Positions 19,157 to 28,569 are shown, numbered from the stretch's first letter. The stretch is DNA of 64,000 bases from Planctomycetaceae bacterium (GCA_029243145.1 JAQWSQ010000202.1:16707-80706); one strand, 5' to 3'. Notes: a model not told the origin generated them from the letters alone. A program made the numbers and translations.

Positions 19157-20575
19157 ATGCGTTTTCTACTCGCCACTCTCGTAATACTCACCGCCACGAT
19201 CACCCTCTCGGCGGCCGATAAACCCAACATGATCCTCTGCATGGCCGACGATCAGGGTTATGGTGATGTTGGGTACAACGGTAACGAATTGATCAAGACG
19301 CCGGTTCTCGATGCGATGTCCAAAAGTGGTCTGCGATTCGATCGTTTTTACGCGGCGGCTCCCGTCTGTTCTCCCACACGAGGAAGCGTGATGACCGGTC
19401 GGCATCCGAATCGCTTCGGCTGTTTCAAGTGGGGCAATACCTTACGTCCACAGGAAATTACGATTGCAGAGGCGGTCAAGAAAGCCGGCTATTCGACCGG
19501 TCACTTCGGCAAATGGCATTTGGGAGCCTGCCGCGCAGAAAGCCCGGCCTCTCCCGGCAAGAGCGGGTTTGATGAGTGGGCGTCGGCTCCGAATTTTTAT
19601 GAGAACGATCCTCTGCTGAGCCACAACGGCATCGTCGAACAGTACACCGGCGAAAGTTCGATGGTCACCGTCAACGCGGCTCTCGACTTCATCGGCACAC
19701 AAGTCAAAGACGACAAACCGTTCCTCGCGGTCATCTGGTTCGGCTCACCGCACTCACCCCATATCGCCAGTGAGCAAAATCGGGCACTCTACCCGAACGA
19801 GACCAAGCAACGTGCCAACTATCTTGGCGAAGTGACCGGCATCGATACGGCGATGGGAAAACTCCGTAAAGAACTCGGACATCTCGGCATCGCCGACTCC
19901 ACTTTGTTGTGGTACACCAGCGACAACGGCGCTCAAGGACCGGAAGGAGTCCGCGGGTCATCCGGCGGATTACGGGGCAAGAAAGGGACATTGTGGGAAG
20001 GTGGAGTACGTGTGCCGACCATCATCGAATGGCCCAGCGTGATTTCCAAAAACCGCATCACGAATGTCCCTTGTAATACGGTCGATATCTATCCCACAGT
20101 CCTCGATCTTCTCGGTCTGAAAATGAACAACCAACCCGTTCTCGACGGCGTCTCGATCTTGCCTCTCATTGAAGGCAAACCGTTTGCACGAAGCAAACAA
20201 ATGGGATTTTGGGATTACACAGCCGGGGGGACACCTCGCAAAGCGAACGACTTGCTCGCCGTTTTGAAAAAGGAGCAGGAAACCGGTGCCAAGCCGGGCG
20301 TTGATGTCACGCAAGAGGGCACGATCACGAAACAGTATGCTCTCGATGACTATGCGGGTTCTTCGGCATGGATGGACGGACCTTGGAAATTACTGCGAAT
20401 GCCGAACAAGAAATCCGCAGTGCCATTCGACTATTATCTATTCAATCTGGAACAAGATCGCAACGAAGAGACCAATCTCGCCGACGATCATCTCGAACGA
20501 GTCAAGGCGATGACCGAGTCTCTCGAAGCGTGGCAGACGTCAGTCATCCGCAGCTTGAATGGGGAAGACTATTAG
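19157..20575 (+). CDS. Secreted sulfatase (formylglycine type)
   Basis: A 472-residue arylsulfatase-family enzyme. A signal peptide (residues 1-20) ends before DKPNMIL. Metal-binding Asp31/Asp32 sit in MADDQGYGDVGY. The formylglycine-forming signature CSPTRGSVMTG starts at Cys71, so an anaerobic or aerobic maturase (AtsB- or FGE-type) is needed; none is in the window. Downstream GHFGKWHLG and WYTSDNGAQGPEG supply further active-site Lys, His, Asp and Asn residues. ATG 19157 is used; GGAG lies about nine bases upstream. It follows the DUF1553/DUF1501 pair on the same strand. Expected to remove sulfate esters from polysaccharides in the periplasm. Confidence 0.93.
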   Translation: MRFLLATLVILTATITLSAADKPNMILCMADDQGYGDVGYNGNELIKTPVLDAMSKSGLRFDRFYAAAPVCSPTRGSVMTGRHPNRFGCFKWGNTLRPQEITIAEAVKKAGYSTGHFGKWHLGACRAESPASPGKSGFDEWASAPNFYENDPLLSHNGIVEQYTGESSMVTVNAALDFIGTQVKDDKPFLAVIWFGSPHSPHIASEQNRALYPNETKQRANYLGEVTGIDTAMGKLRKELGHLGIADSTLLWYTSDNGAQGPEGVRGSSGGLRGKKGTLWEGGVRVPTIIEWPSVISKNRITNVPCNTVDIYPTVLDLLGLKMNNQPVLDGVSILPLIEGKPFARSKQMGFWDYTAGGTPRKANDLLAVLKKEQETGAKPGVDVTQEGTITKQYALDDYAGSSAWMDGPWKLLRMPNKKSAVPFDYYLFNLEQDRNEETNLADDHLERVKAMTESLEAWQTSVIRSLNGEDY

Positions 20576-20620
20576 GTCGCACGCAGAACTAAGACAAGTC
20601 AAACAGATGCGGCTCGACCA

Positions 20621-22015
20621 TCACGCGATAATATCGTGAACGACATGACCGGCGACATCGGTCAATCTGAAGTCGCGACCGGCATGGCGATACGTGAGTC
20701 GCTCGTGTTCCAAGCCCAGTAAATGTAAAATCGTCGCGTGGACATCGTGAATGTGGACCTTATCGACCGCGGCGTAATAGCCGTAGTCATCGGTCGCTCC
20801 GTATTTGATGCCGGTCTTCACGCCGCCACCCGCCATCCACATTGTGAAACCTTCCGGGTTGTGATCACGACCGTCGTGTCCCTTCCCTTGGCAGGTTGGC
20901 GTGCGTCCGAATTCTCCCCCCCAAACAACGAGCGTATCTTTGAGGAGTCCGCGTTGCTTGAGATCTTTGAGCAGCCCGGCAATGGGTTTATCAACTTCTT
21001 TCGAGTTTTGTTCGTGACCTTTGATCAGGTTACCATGCTGATCCCATTGCACTTCGGTGTTGCTATGCGTCACCTGCACAAAACGAACACCTCGCTCGGC
21101 GAATCGACGGGCCATCAAGCATTGGCGACCAAAGTCAGCCGTCTTCTCTTCGTCGATCCCATACAGTTTGTGAGTGACGTCGGATTCCGATTCAAGTTCG
21201 AGTGCTTCGGGCATTTCGGTCTGCATGCGGAAGGCGAGTTCAAACGATTGAATGCGGGCTTCGAGTTCTGCGTCTGGTCCCGTTAAAGTTTGCAGATTGC
21301 GATTGAGCATCTGTGTCAGATCGAGTTGTAGCCGCTGTTCTTTCTGGTTGAGCTGCGTGTTCTGAATGTATTTGACGCGGGCCATTTCCGAAGATTGGCT
21401 GGCGACTCCCAACGGCGTCCCTGTGTGTTCGGCGGGAAGAAATGCGGAACTCCAATTCTTGGTGCCACCATGTGCCAATGTGGGGCAGATGGTAAGGAAG
21501 CCGGGCAGATTATTGTTCTCTGTCCCCAAACCATAGGTCACCCAAGAACCCAAACTCGGACGAACAAAGGTATCGCTACCGGTGTGTAACTTGAGGCTGG
21601 CACCACCATGAGCGGGATTCGTGCCGTGACACGAATTGATGAAGCACATATCGTCAACGCATTCGGCCACATGCGGAAATAGATCGCTGACTTCGATCCC
21701 ACTCTCGCCATACTTTTTGAACTTCCAGGGGGAAGCCAATAATTCACCGGTCGGTGCAAATTGCACACGTGGCTTTTCGAACGGAAAATCTTTATTGTCG
21801 TCACGTTGTAGCAGCGGCTTATAATCGAACGTATCGACTTGCGAAGGGCCACCCTTCATGAACAGAAAAATCACTCGTTTCGCTTTGGGAGCATGATGAG
21901 ATTGAAAACTCGTCTCACCCCCCTGCCCGGTTTCAGCCAGTAACGATGCCAGTGCCAAGCTGCCGAAACCGGCACTCGAACGCTGTAACATTTCTCGTCG
22001 GGTCAGATTCCACAT
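20621..22015 (-). CDS. DUF1501 protein, Tat-type signal (second copy)
   Basis: A 464-residue paralogue. The N-terminal TRREMLQRSSAGFGSLALAS is a Tat-type signal. Motifs are MKGGPSQVDTFDYKP, HGTNPAHGGASLKLHTGSD, MARRFAERGVRFVQVTHS, WGGEFGRTPTCQGKGHDGRD and TMWMAGGGVKTGIKYG, closing with DVAGHVVHDIIA. It starts 31 bases after the stop of the upstream DUF1553 gene on the same strand, so the two form a unit. It converges with the sulfatase gene, 45 bases apart. More similar at its motifs to the 51-kb copy than to the 17-kb copy. Confidence 0.92.
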   Translation of the reverse strand: MWNLTRREMLQRSSAGFGSLALASLLAETGQGGETSFQSHHAPKAKRVIFLFMKGGPSQVDTFDYKPLLQRDDNKDFPFEKPRVQFAPTGELLASPWKFKKYGESGIEVSDLFPHVAECVDDMCFINSCHGTNPAHGGASLKLHTGSDTFVRPSLGSWVTYGLGTENNNLPGFLTICPTLAHGGTKNWSSAFLPAEHTGTPLGVASQSSEMARVKYIQNTQLNQKEQRLQLDLTQMLNRNLQTLTGPDAELEARIQSFELAFRMQTEMPEALELESESDVTHKLYGIDEEKTADFGRQCLMARRFAERGVRFVQVTHSNTEVQWDQHGNLIKGHEQNSKEVDKPIAGLLKDLKQRGLLKDTLVVWGGEFGRTPTCQGKGHDGRDHNPEGFTMWMAGGGVKTGIKYGATDDYGYYAAVDKVHIHDVHATILHLLGLEHERLTYRHAGRDFRLTDVAGHVVHDIIA

Positions 22016-22046
22016 AGGTCACCGAATCTCTTCAAGGATCAATCTC

Positions 22047-24533
22047 TTATCGCACATACAGAAACTCGCTCGACGAAAGCACCGATTGGCAAATCATCTG
22101 CCACGCTTTGTGAGTCGGTTCTGTGTCGGTCTCATCGCGAGCAGCGAGAACTTCCAATTGTCTCAAATAGTTGACGATTTGATCTGATTCTGCCATTAAA
22201 GCTGGCCGGCTGTATGCCAGTTCAAACAGCTGATTGATGCGTTCGGCACTTGATCGTTCCGTTTCAAGGAGACGGTCGGCTGTGGCCGATGACAGCTTTG
22301 TCATCAAATCGGAATTCAACAGCATGAGAGCCTGCGGAGCAATCGTGCTACTTTCCCGATTTCCGTTAAGGACACTCGCATCGGTGTAATCAAAGAGTTT
22401 AAACACGTCGTATAAGTGATTACGGACGACGGGAACATAAATGGAACGTCGGTCAATGTTTTCGTAGCTCGCTTTGTCTTCTGAGGTGTGATTAAAGAAG
22501 AATTCACGGTTTTTCACCGGAACCAAACTTCCTCCCATCGTCGTGTCGAGTGTCCCGCTGACCGCCAACAATGCATCGCGAATGGATTCGGCATCCAGAC
22601 GATGCAAATCATAACGCCAATAGAATTTGTTACCTGGATCAATCGAGGCGGCCCGCTCATCAAGTCCGCTTTGCCGTTGATACGCGGCAGAGAGCATGAT
22701 CGTGCGATGGAGAGTTTTGAGTGACCAGCCCTGCTCCACAAATTGAATGGCCAGCCAATCGAGTAATTCAGGATGAGTGGGTGGTTGCCCACGCAGACCG
22801 AAGTTATCGACTGTCGGCACGAGACCTTTACCAAAATGCCAACGCCACACACGATTGACGATGACCCGCGAAGTGAGCGGATGATCGTCGGCTGTCAGCC
22901 ATTTGGCAAATTGCAAACGGCCACTTTCGCCCTCGGGAATTGGAGCCTGCTCTGTGCCGGCCAGCACCAGTGGAAATCGTCGAGGAACATTGTCTCCCAA
23001 AGTCAGATGACTGCCGCGGACGTGAACTTGCGTGTTGGCGATGTCGCCTTCTTTCACACCCATGGCGGTCGGAAGTTCGGGAAGAGTCTCTTCGAGTTGT
23101 TTCAGTTCCTCACGCAGTTTTTTGAGTTCTGTTTGTGTCTTTTCGGGAAAACGCTTTTCCACGTCTTTCGGAACAGTTTCGCCAGTCGGTGCGGGAAGTT
23201 CTTTTTTCGCCGTCGCAATCAGATTTTCGATTGTCGCTTTCTGCTCTTTGATTTTCTGATCGTGTTTGTCTTTGTGCTGGGTTTCTTCAGCAGTGGCAAT
23301 GAGATTCTCATTCCATTTGGCAATCGTGACGAACGACTCCATAGTCCGTGTGCTTTTGAAGATACCCGCTAATGCGTAATAATCTTTTTGTGCGATAGGA
23401 TCGAATTTATGATCGTGGCAGCGAGCACAGCCCATCGTCAACCCGATCAATCCACGCCCGATGGTGTCGAGTTGTTCGTCGATGATATCCATCTCCATTT
23501 TGGATTTATCGGGTTCTGCAAGAACTTTCGGGCCAAGCACCAAATAGCCGGTCGCGATCAGATTTTCGCGTCGCGCTGATAAATCTTCTCCTGCGTCAAT
23601 CAAATCTCCCGCAAGTTGTTCCGTCAGAAACTGGTTGTACGGTTTGTCGGCATTCAAAGAATTGACCACGTAATCTCGGTAACGCCAAGCATTGCCGTGA
23701 GCAACATTTTCATCGAGACCGTTCGAGTCGGCATAGCGGACCACATCGAGCCAATGTCGTCCCCAGCGTTCGCCGTAATGCGGAGAAGCCAGCAAGCGAT
23801 CAATCACCTTCTGAAAAGCATCCGCAGAACTATCAGCCAGAAAGACATCCACTTCATGTGGAGTGGGTGGCAAACCAATCAGATCGAACGTCGCGCGTCT
23901 GATAAGAGTTCGTTTGTCGGCGGGCGGAACCGGTGTGATGTTTTTCTCGTCAAGCTGTGCTAACAGAAACGCATCAATGGGATTGTTGACCTGAGCAGAA
24001 TTCGACACTGCAGGATTCGAGACTGCGGGGACTTCATGTTTGACCAATGGCTGAAAGGACCAATGTTGGCGTCCTTTTTCGAGATCGATGCTACTCGCAT
24101 GTTGAATTTTGACTTTGCCCGTATCGGGATGCGGTGCCCCCATTTCGACCCATTTGGTGAGATCGGCGATTTGGGCGTCACTCAACTTCTCTTCGGGAGG
24201 CATCTTCAGATCATTATCGCGGTAAGTGACCGCCGTGACGATCAAGCTGCCTTTCGAATTGCCCGGCAGCAACGCAGGCCCGGCTTTTCCTCCCGTCAGC
24301 ATCCCGGCGAGCGTATCGAGACGCAAGTCGGACTCCTGCAAATCCTCGTTGTGGCAGTCGTAGCAAGAGTTGGCCAGCAATGGACGGATCTTGTTTTCAA
24401 AGAAGCGAATCTGCTCAGCACTTGGTTCGGCATTTTTTGACTCCGCAGTCTCAGCCGCGGAGATCACGCCCGCCGAGCAAAAAGTCAGCAGAACAGTCAA
24501 CAGAGTTCTAAGAGTATGCAATAAATGATTCAT
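22047..24533 (-). CDS. DUF1549/DUF1553 cytochrome-type protein (second copy)
   Basis: An 828-residue exported protein without the LamG insertion. The signal peptide is MNHLLHTLRTLLTVLLTFCS to about residue 27; ATG 24533 is chosen because the upstream in-frame ATG at 24584 adds 17 residues before it. PSCyt1 shows NSCYDCHNEDL, DUF1549 shows RRATFDLIGLPPTPHEVDVF and GCARCHDHKFDP, and DUF1553 shows VIVNRVWRWHFGKGLVPT. Between them lies a charged coiled-coil of roughly 100 residues (HKDKHDQKIKEQKATIENL region), where the first copy carries LamG. First gene of the pair with DUF1501. Likely periplasmic or outer-membrane associated. Confidence 0.91.
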   Translation of the reverse strand: MNHLLHTLRTLLTVLLTFCSAGVISAAETAESKNAEPSAEQIRFFENKIRPLLANSCYDCHNEDLQESDLRLDTLAGMLTGGKAGPALLPGNSKGSLIVTAVTYRDNDLKMPPEEKLSDAQIADLTKWVEMGAPHPDTGKVKIQHASSIDLEKGRQHWSFQPLVKHEVPAVSNPAVSNSAQVNNPIDAFLLAQLDEKNITPVPPADKRTLIRRATFDLIGLPPTPHEVDVFLADSSADAFQKVIDRLLASPHYGERWGRHWLDVVRYADSNGLDENVAHGNAWRYRDYVVNSLNADKPYNQFLTEQLAGDLIDAGEDLSARRENLIATGYLVLGPKVLAEPDKSKMEMDIIDEQLDTIGRGLIGLTMGCARCHDHKFDPIAQKDYYALAGIFKSTRTMESFVTIAKWNENLIATAEETQHKDKHDQKIKEQKATIENLIATAKKELPAPTGETVPKDVEKRFPEKTQTELKKLREELKQLEETLPELPTAMGVKEGDIANTQVHVRGSHLTLGDNVPRRFPLVLAGTEQAPIPEGESGRLQFAKWLTADDHPLTSRVIVNRVWRWHFGKGLVPTVDNFGLRGQPPTHPELLDWLAIQFVEQGWSLKTLHRTIMLSAAYQRQSGLDERAASIDPGNKFYWRYDLHRLDAESIRDALLAVSGTLDTTMGGSLVPVKNREFFFNHTSEDKASYENIDRRSIYVPVVRNHLYDVFKLFDYTDASVLNGNRESSTIAPQALMLLNSDLMTKLSSATADRLLETERSSAERINQLFELAYSRPALMAESDQIVNYLRQLEVLAARDETDTEPTHKAWQMICQSVLSSSEFLYVR

Positions 24534-24770
24534 GAGACCGACGTCGTAATTGAGGAATCCACAAAGGTGGTGAGCGAGCGTCATATAAAAGGTGGGAAAT
24601 CGAACTAATTCCGATCAATTATACTGTAACCGTGAATTGGAGAATATCATAAGACATTTTTCTGACTGAGTGATATTTCCGGATCTTCAAAGACTTCTCG
24701 CATTGTCAATCTTCTCATCACATAATGTCATTGTAACCGACACACTCATTACTTTCGCGGATTGATCATC

Positions 24771-26102
24771 ATGGACCGCCGTCATTTTCTGCAAACAACC
24801 GCCGCATTATCCCTGGCATCAGCCACCAGTTCTACGGCTCAGGCTCAGTCCAAAAATGAAGAATTGACGGGCAAAGCCGCCCTCACCGAGCAACTCAACC
24901 CCACGATTCAAGATGCCCGCAACGTGGCTCTCTCGATCTTGAAACCGAGCGAGAAAGAGTTGCAACGTGGCCTCGAATTGCACGCCGCTTCAATGGTCTT
25001 CGACACTTATGGCTTCTCTCCCCGCGCGGCCATTGATGGCGACCGAATGAAGACACTCGTTGAGGCCGGCGCATCTGACATCGAAGTCAAAGATCTGAGC
25101 GAACAGATGACGATGACGCGCTATGTGACCGACCCCATCGAACAAGCCGAATATCTCTCCGCTTGGCGATCTTCGGGAGTCACGTGCATTTTTCAGAACG
25201 CAGGCGAAGAAGGACAAGACCCTCTCCGTCTCCTCAAACGGTTATCGAATTTCACTTACGCCACCGACATGCTGAAGGACTATGTGGCCAAAGCCGCCGT
25301 TCCTGATGACATTACCGCCGCCAAAGAAGAAGGGCGACATTGCCTCTACTTCACCGGAAATGGAGTCCCCCTGACTCAACAATGGGTCTCGGTCGAAGAT
25401 GAACTACGATATCTGCAAGTTTATTTTAAGCTCGGCATCCGCATGATGCACTTGACCTATCAGCGACGCAACATGATTGGTGATGGGTGCGGTGAACCGG
25501 CAAACGCGGGACTGAGCGATTTTGGTCGTGCGGTCATCCGCGAGATGAATCGTGTTGGCGTCATTCCCGATTGCGCGCATTCCGGTTGGCAAACTTCTCT
25601 TGAAGCCGCACAACTCTCCGAAAAACCACTCGTCGCATCACACTCAATATGTGGCGGCATCTATCCGCACATTCGCAGCAAACCGGATGAAGTCATCAAA
25701 GCCATTGCCGATACTGGCGGTATGATCGGAATCTGCTGCATCCCACGATATTTACGAGGAAAAGGTGATATCACCGCGTTACTCGATCACATCGATTATG
25801 CGGTCAAGTTAGTCGGCGTGGACCATGTCGGCATCGGGACTGATGTCTCGTATAATTCACAGCAATCGTCGGCTGAGAGAAAGAAAGTCCCATCACGCGG
25901 GAAAAAACGTGCCGACTTCCGCTCGCTCTGGCCAAACGATAATTACAAAACGACCTCCGAAATGACCCGCAGCATCGCGTGGACAAACTGGCCACTCTTT
26001 ACCGTCGGCTTGGTCCAACGAGGCTACTCGGATAGCGATATCCGTCAAATCATCGGCGGAAACATGTTGCGAGTTTGCGAAGCCTCATTGTCAGAGGGTT
26101 GA
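24771..26102 (+). CDS. M19 renal-dipeptidase homologue with altered metal site, Tat signal
   Basis: A 443-residue protein with a Tat-type signal (MDRRHFLQTTAALSLASA). The M19 fold is clear: LSDFGRAVIREMNRVGVIPD, CAHSGWQT (His270), ASHSICGG (His291), YPHIRSKPDEV (Arg302) and DHVGIGTDVS (Asp358). Three of the five metal ligands known from renal dipeptidase are replaced: the D-G-H-x-D motif reads D-T-Y-G-F (Tyr80, Phe82), and the bridging Glu of VEGG reads TGNG (Gly196). It may bind a single metal, use other chemistry or be a non-peptidase. ATG 24771 is used; a TTG nine bases upstream is possible. Stands alone between the second DUF1553 pair and the epimerase gene. Confidence 0.85.
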   Translation: MDRRHFLQTTAALSLASATSSTAQAQSKNEELTGKAALTEQLNPTIQDARNVALSILKPSEKELQRGLELHAASMVFDTYGFSPRAAIDGDRMKTLVEAGASDIEVKDLSEQMTMTRYVTDPIEQAEYLSAWRSSGVTCIFQNAGEEGQDPLRLLKRLSNFTYATDMLKDYVAKAAVPDDITAAKEEGRHCLYFTGNGVPLTQQWVSVEDELRYLQVYFKLGIRMMHLTYQRRNMIGDGCGEPANAGLSDFGRAVIREMNRVGVIPDCAHSGWQTSLEAAQLSEKPLVASHSICGGIYPHIRSKPDEVIKAIADTGGMIGICCIPRYLRGKGDITALLDHIDYAVKLVGVDHVGIGTDVSYNSQQSSAERKKVPSRGKKRADFRSLWPNDNYKTTSEMTRSIAWTNWPLFTVGLVQRGYSDSDIRQIIGGNMLRVCEASLSEG

Positions 26103-26228
26103 TTTAGAACGATCAGCTTCAGCGGTCGATTGAGGTGTCACTCGGCCCACGGCAATGATGGATCGTTTTCGAAAGTAGTAGAGAATTCCAACAACGAAAT
26201 AGTACGACACTTAAATGACCATCCCTCA

Positions 26229-27437
26229 TCACTTGCTCACTGAAAATTGATGGACGGTCGTGTGTTTATAGACTTGTCCCGGTTCGAGAACCGAACTGGG
26301 GAAGTCGGGCTGATTGGGAGAATCGGGGAACAATTGTGTTTCCAGGCAGAAGCCTTCGTTCTTGTTGAACCCGCCGTTATTCTCTTCGCCGTTCAGAAAG
26401 TTCCCGGTGTAGAACTGGATGCCGGGCTGATCGGTGCTGACCGTCATGACGCGACCAGTTTCGGGGTCCACGACCGACGCGGCAGGTCGTAGAGTTCCCT
26501 GTTCTCCATTCACCACCCAACAATGATCGTAGCCACCTTCGACTTGATCGATACGCTCGCCGATGGTGTGTACGGCGGTGAAGTCCATCGGAGTGTCGGC
26601 GACGGGTGAAAGTTCGCCGGTGGGAATGGCGGCTTCACCGACGGGCAAGTATTGATCGCACTCCAGAGTCAGTTGATGATCGAGAATCTTTCCCGAACTG
26701 GCACCACCCAAGTTCCAGTAACAGTGGTTGGTCAAGTTGACGACGGTTTTTTGATCGGAGGTCGCCGAGTATTCCATGCGGAGTTCATTATCGGCAGTCA
26801 AAATGTAACGCGATTCCACTTTTAGAGTGCCGGGATACCCTTCTTCTCCATCGACACTGGTGTAATTCAAAACGATGCCGACCTGATCGTCCTTCGGCAC
26901 CATCAATGCCGCCTGCCAGACAACTTTATCGAACCCTTGTTCTCCCCCGTGCAGATGGCTGGGGGCGTTGTTGGTGGCGAGAGTGTATTCTTTGTCATCG
27001 AGAGTAAATTTGCCGTTGGCGATTCGGTTGGCGTAGCGTCCCACAACCGCACCGAAGTAGGGGCCGTTATTGAGCCAGCCCGCCAAATCTGGCTGAGTGA
27101 GCGTCACGTTCTCGGCATTGCCATTCTTATCGGGGACAATCACCGATGTGACAATGGCTCCATAGTTGATCACACTCACCGTCATGCCGTTGTCATTGGT
27201 CAAGTGGTATTGGGTGATCGGCGTGCCATCGGGCATCTCGCCGTAAGGTTCGGACTCTGAACGCATCGCAGGTTCCTCGCTGGGTGTATGTTCTGAATGA
27301 TGGTCGTGATCGTGTTCGCCGACCGGTGGTGTGTTGGTCTCTTCGCCGTTGGGTTGGCCCGTCGGTTGGCAACTGACGGAAGCGGTCAGCAGACAAGCGG
27401 CGGAAAACAAAGAGAAGACGCGAAGAGTCGGCAACAT
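26229..27437 (-). CDS. galM: Aldose 1-epimerase, probable lipoprotein
   Basis: A 402-residue mutarotase that interconverts alpha- and beta-anomers of hexoses. The N-terminus (MLPTLRVFSLFSAACLLTAS then VSC) looks like a lipoprotein signal, with Cys near residue 23, followed by a low-complexity His/Asp/Glu linker rich in NTPPVGEHDHDHHSEH. The catalytic domain shows NAPSHLHGGEQGFDK with the key His, NLTNHCYWNLGG, PLD-type strands and FCLETQLFPDSPN with the catalytic Glu. The His-rich linker might bind metal. An ATG at 27509 is also in frame but gives a poorer signal. Export suggests a role in periplasmic sugar handling near the secreted catabolic genes. Confidence 0.9.
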   Translation of the reverse strand: MLPTLRVFSLFSAACLLTASVSCQPTGQPNGEETNTPPVGEHDHDHHSEHTPSEEPAMRSESEPYGEMPDGTPITQYHLTNDNGMTVSVINYGAIVTSVIVPDKNGNAENVTLTQPDLAGWLNNGPYFGAVVGRYANRIANGKFTLDDKEYTLATNNAPSHLHGGEQGFDKVVWQAALMVPKDDQVGIVLNYTSVDGEEGYPGTLKVESRYILTADNELRMEYSATSDQKTVVNLTNHCYWNLGGASSGKILDHQLTLECDQYLPVGEAAIPTGELSPVADTPMDFTAVHTIGERIDQVEGGYDHCWVVNGEQGTLRPAASVVDPETGRVMTVSTDQPGIQFYTGNFLNGEENNGGFNKNEGFCLETQLFPDSPNQPDFPSSVLEPGQVYKHTTVHQFSVSK

Positions 27438-27770
27438 GTCTGACCTCGACGATGTGTGTATGGAATGGATATGTTTTCTAATCTTCACCAGATCGACCGA
27501 CATCTGCAAGGATTTCTCGTCTGAAAAGAGAATCTTACTTTGAGATCGAGAAGCGGCGATGACCTGGCCTTCGTTTTCATCTCGCCCCGTTTGGCCACGC
27601 CGACGTGTTTGACGAGCAAACGATGCATTTCAGTGCTTTCATAATCTGCAAAGAAGCCTCTCCCACCATTATTTGAAAACCTCCAAGGGAGAGATTAGGA
27701 GGGACCATTACGACAAAACTTCCGCTGCCTGCGGCACACCGATAGAGATGCGATCGGTGCTACCCAGATT

Positions 27771-27819
27771 GTCGGGTTACGGCTCGCTTCGCTCGGACTA
27801 ACCCGACCTACTTTTTTTT
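27771..27819. repeat. GTCGGGTTA inverted repeat with T-tract
   Basis: GTCGGGTTA (27771-27779) pairs with TAACCCGAC (27799-27807) around CGGCTCGCTTCGCTCGG; a run of T follows. Repeats of this form are dispersed in many bacterial genomes. As a terminator it would act on + strand transcripts, but no + gene lies upstream. Confidence 0.6.
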
Positions 27820-27941
27820 CACTGCGCCTCAGCGCCTCTGCGTGAGTCTCTTTTCACACTGGCGGACAAGCCGTCCAGTGCCACGCAATAACAGTATGAA
27901 GCTCTTTGCGTTTCTTCGCGTCTCGGCGGCTTTGGTGCGTC
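27819..27941. repeat. Decayed GCGCCTCTGCGTGAG-type dispersed repeats and a CACTGG hairpin
   Basis: CACTGCGCCTCAGCGCCTCT then GCGTGAGTCTC (27820-27850), and CTTTGCGTTTCTTCGCGTCT then CGGCGGCTTTGGTGCGT (27903-27940), are two variants of a short repeat known from many genomes. Between them CACTGGCGG (27857-27865) pairs with CCGTCCAGTG (27871-27880) over an ACAAG loop with one bulge. Confidence 0.55.
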
Positions 27942-28036
27942 AAATAATGATCATGCCGTACCAGAGTTAGCGTTCGTGGTTCGCCGACAGGCGACTCGAT
28001 CTTTGACAATTTGAACGTCATTACAACTCGCAGACC

Positions 28037-28057
28037 CCCGCGGCTTGCGCCGCAGGG
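28037..28057 (-). repeat. REP-like hairpin, GCAA loop (copy C)
   Basis: CCCGCGGC-TTGC-GCCGCAGGG forms a stem with one bulged A; on the minus strand the loop is GCAA closed by C-G. It shares only the loop and closing pair with copies A and B. Confidence 0.6.
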
Positions 28058-28094
28058 CTATCAGAAAACGCGTCTCTAACAACATAGCCCATAG

Positions 28095-28117
28095 CCCCAC
28101 TGCGCAAGCAGTTGGGG
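28095..28117 (+). repeat. REP-like hairpin, GCAA loop (copy D)
   Basis: CCCCACTGC-GCAA-GCAGTTGGGG forms a nine-pair stem with one bulged T and a GCAA loop closed by C-G. Confidence 0.6.
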
Positions 28118-28295
28118 TCGGTTCAAATGTCATAGATTGTTCAACAATGACGACCGCTGCAACGTGAGAAAGGAGGCGATCTCGCGTGGCGTGGAAAATG
28201 CGTTTTCACAAAAAAGCGACAACTCACCAACGCGAGGCAATCAACGCAAGCCGATGAGAGCCAACAACTTGCTCAAGAGTACACAAGATTTGGAA

Positions 28296-28371
28296 TCAAG
28301 ATTCGGCAACATTTGCGTCAAGATTCGGTCAACATTCGGTCAAGGTGTGTCCCCGAATTTCCGAATCTTGA
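28296..28371. repeat. TCAAGATTCGG direct repeats with an inverted copy
   Basis: TCAAGATTCGG occurs at 28296-28306 and 28318-28328, a variant TCAACATTCGG follows at 28329-28339, and the reverse complement CCGAATCTTGA lies at 28361-28371. Spacing is 22 then 11 bases. The block lies 200 bases before the YfhO-like gene. Confidence 0.6.
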
Positions 28372-28569
28372 CATCTTGAAACGGGTGTTGAGTGTTCAGG
28401 AAACGCGGCGAGTTGATCGCTATCATGTGACCTCACTGACAAGCTTGGAGGTTTTTGCGTGCGGAGAAGTGGCACAATGAGAGAAAGTCTAATGAAGTTC
28501 GCTACTTGCGTAGATGGTTGAATTCTGACAACATCGTGAGACCTGACATTCACCGGATATCGTTGCAGT

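Larger units (their letters stand above)
27438..28569. other. Gene-free region of 1.1 kb built from dispersed repeats
   Basis: No credible gene. Reading left to right it holds an inverted repeat CACCGAT/ATCGGTG (27737-27759), a GTCGGGTTA hairpin with T-tract, remnants of the CTCTGCGCCTCTGCGTGAG type, a CACTGG hairpin, two GCAA-loop hairpins and a TCAAGATTCGG direct/inverted repeat block. Short open frames here (for example 28137-28379) run through the repeats and have no ribosome site. Confidence 0.75.

Noticed and set aside
22773..23372. Open frame of 199 residues on +
   Set aside because: Antisense to the second DUF1553 gene, compositionally biased (FFRRR, FFHTHG) and without ribosome site.
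28137..28379. Open frame of 80 residues on + in the gap
   Set aside because: It passes through the TCAAGATTCGG repeats, lacks a ribosome site and has the composition of translated repeat.
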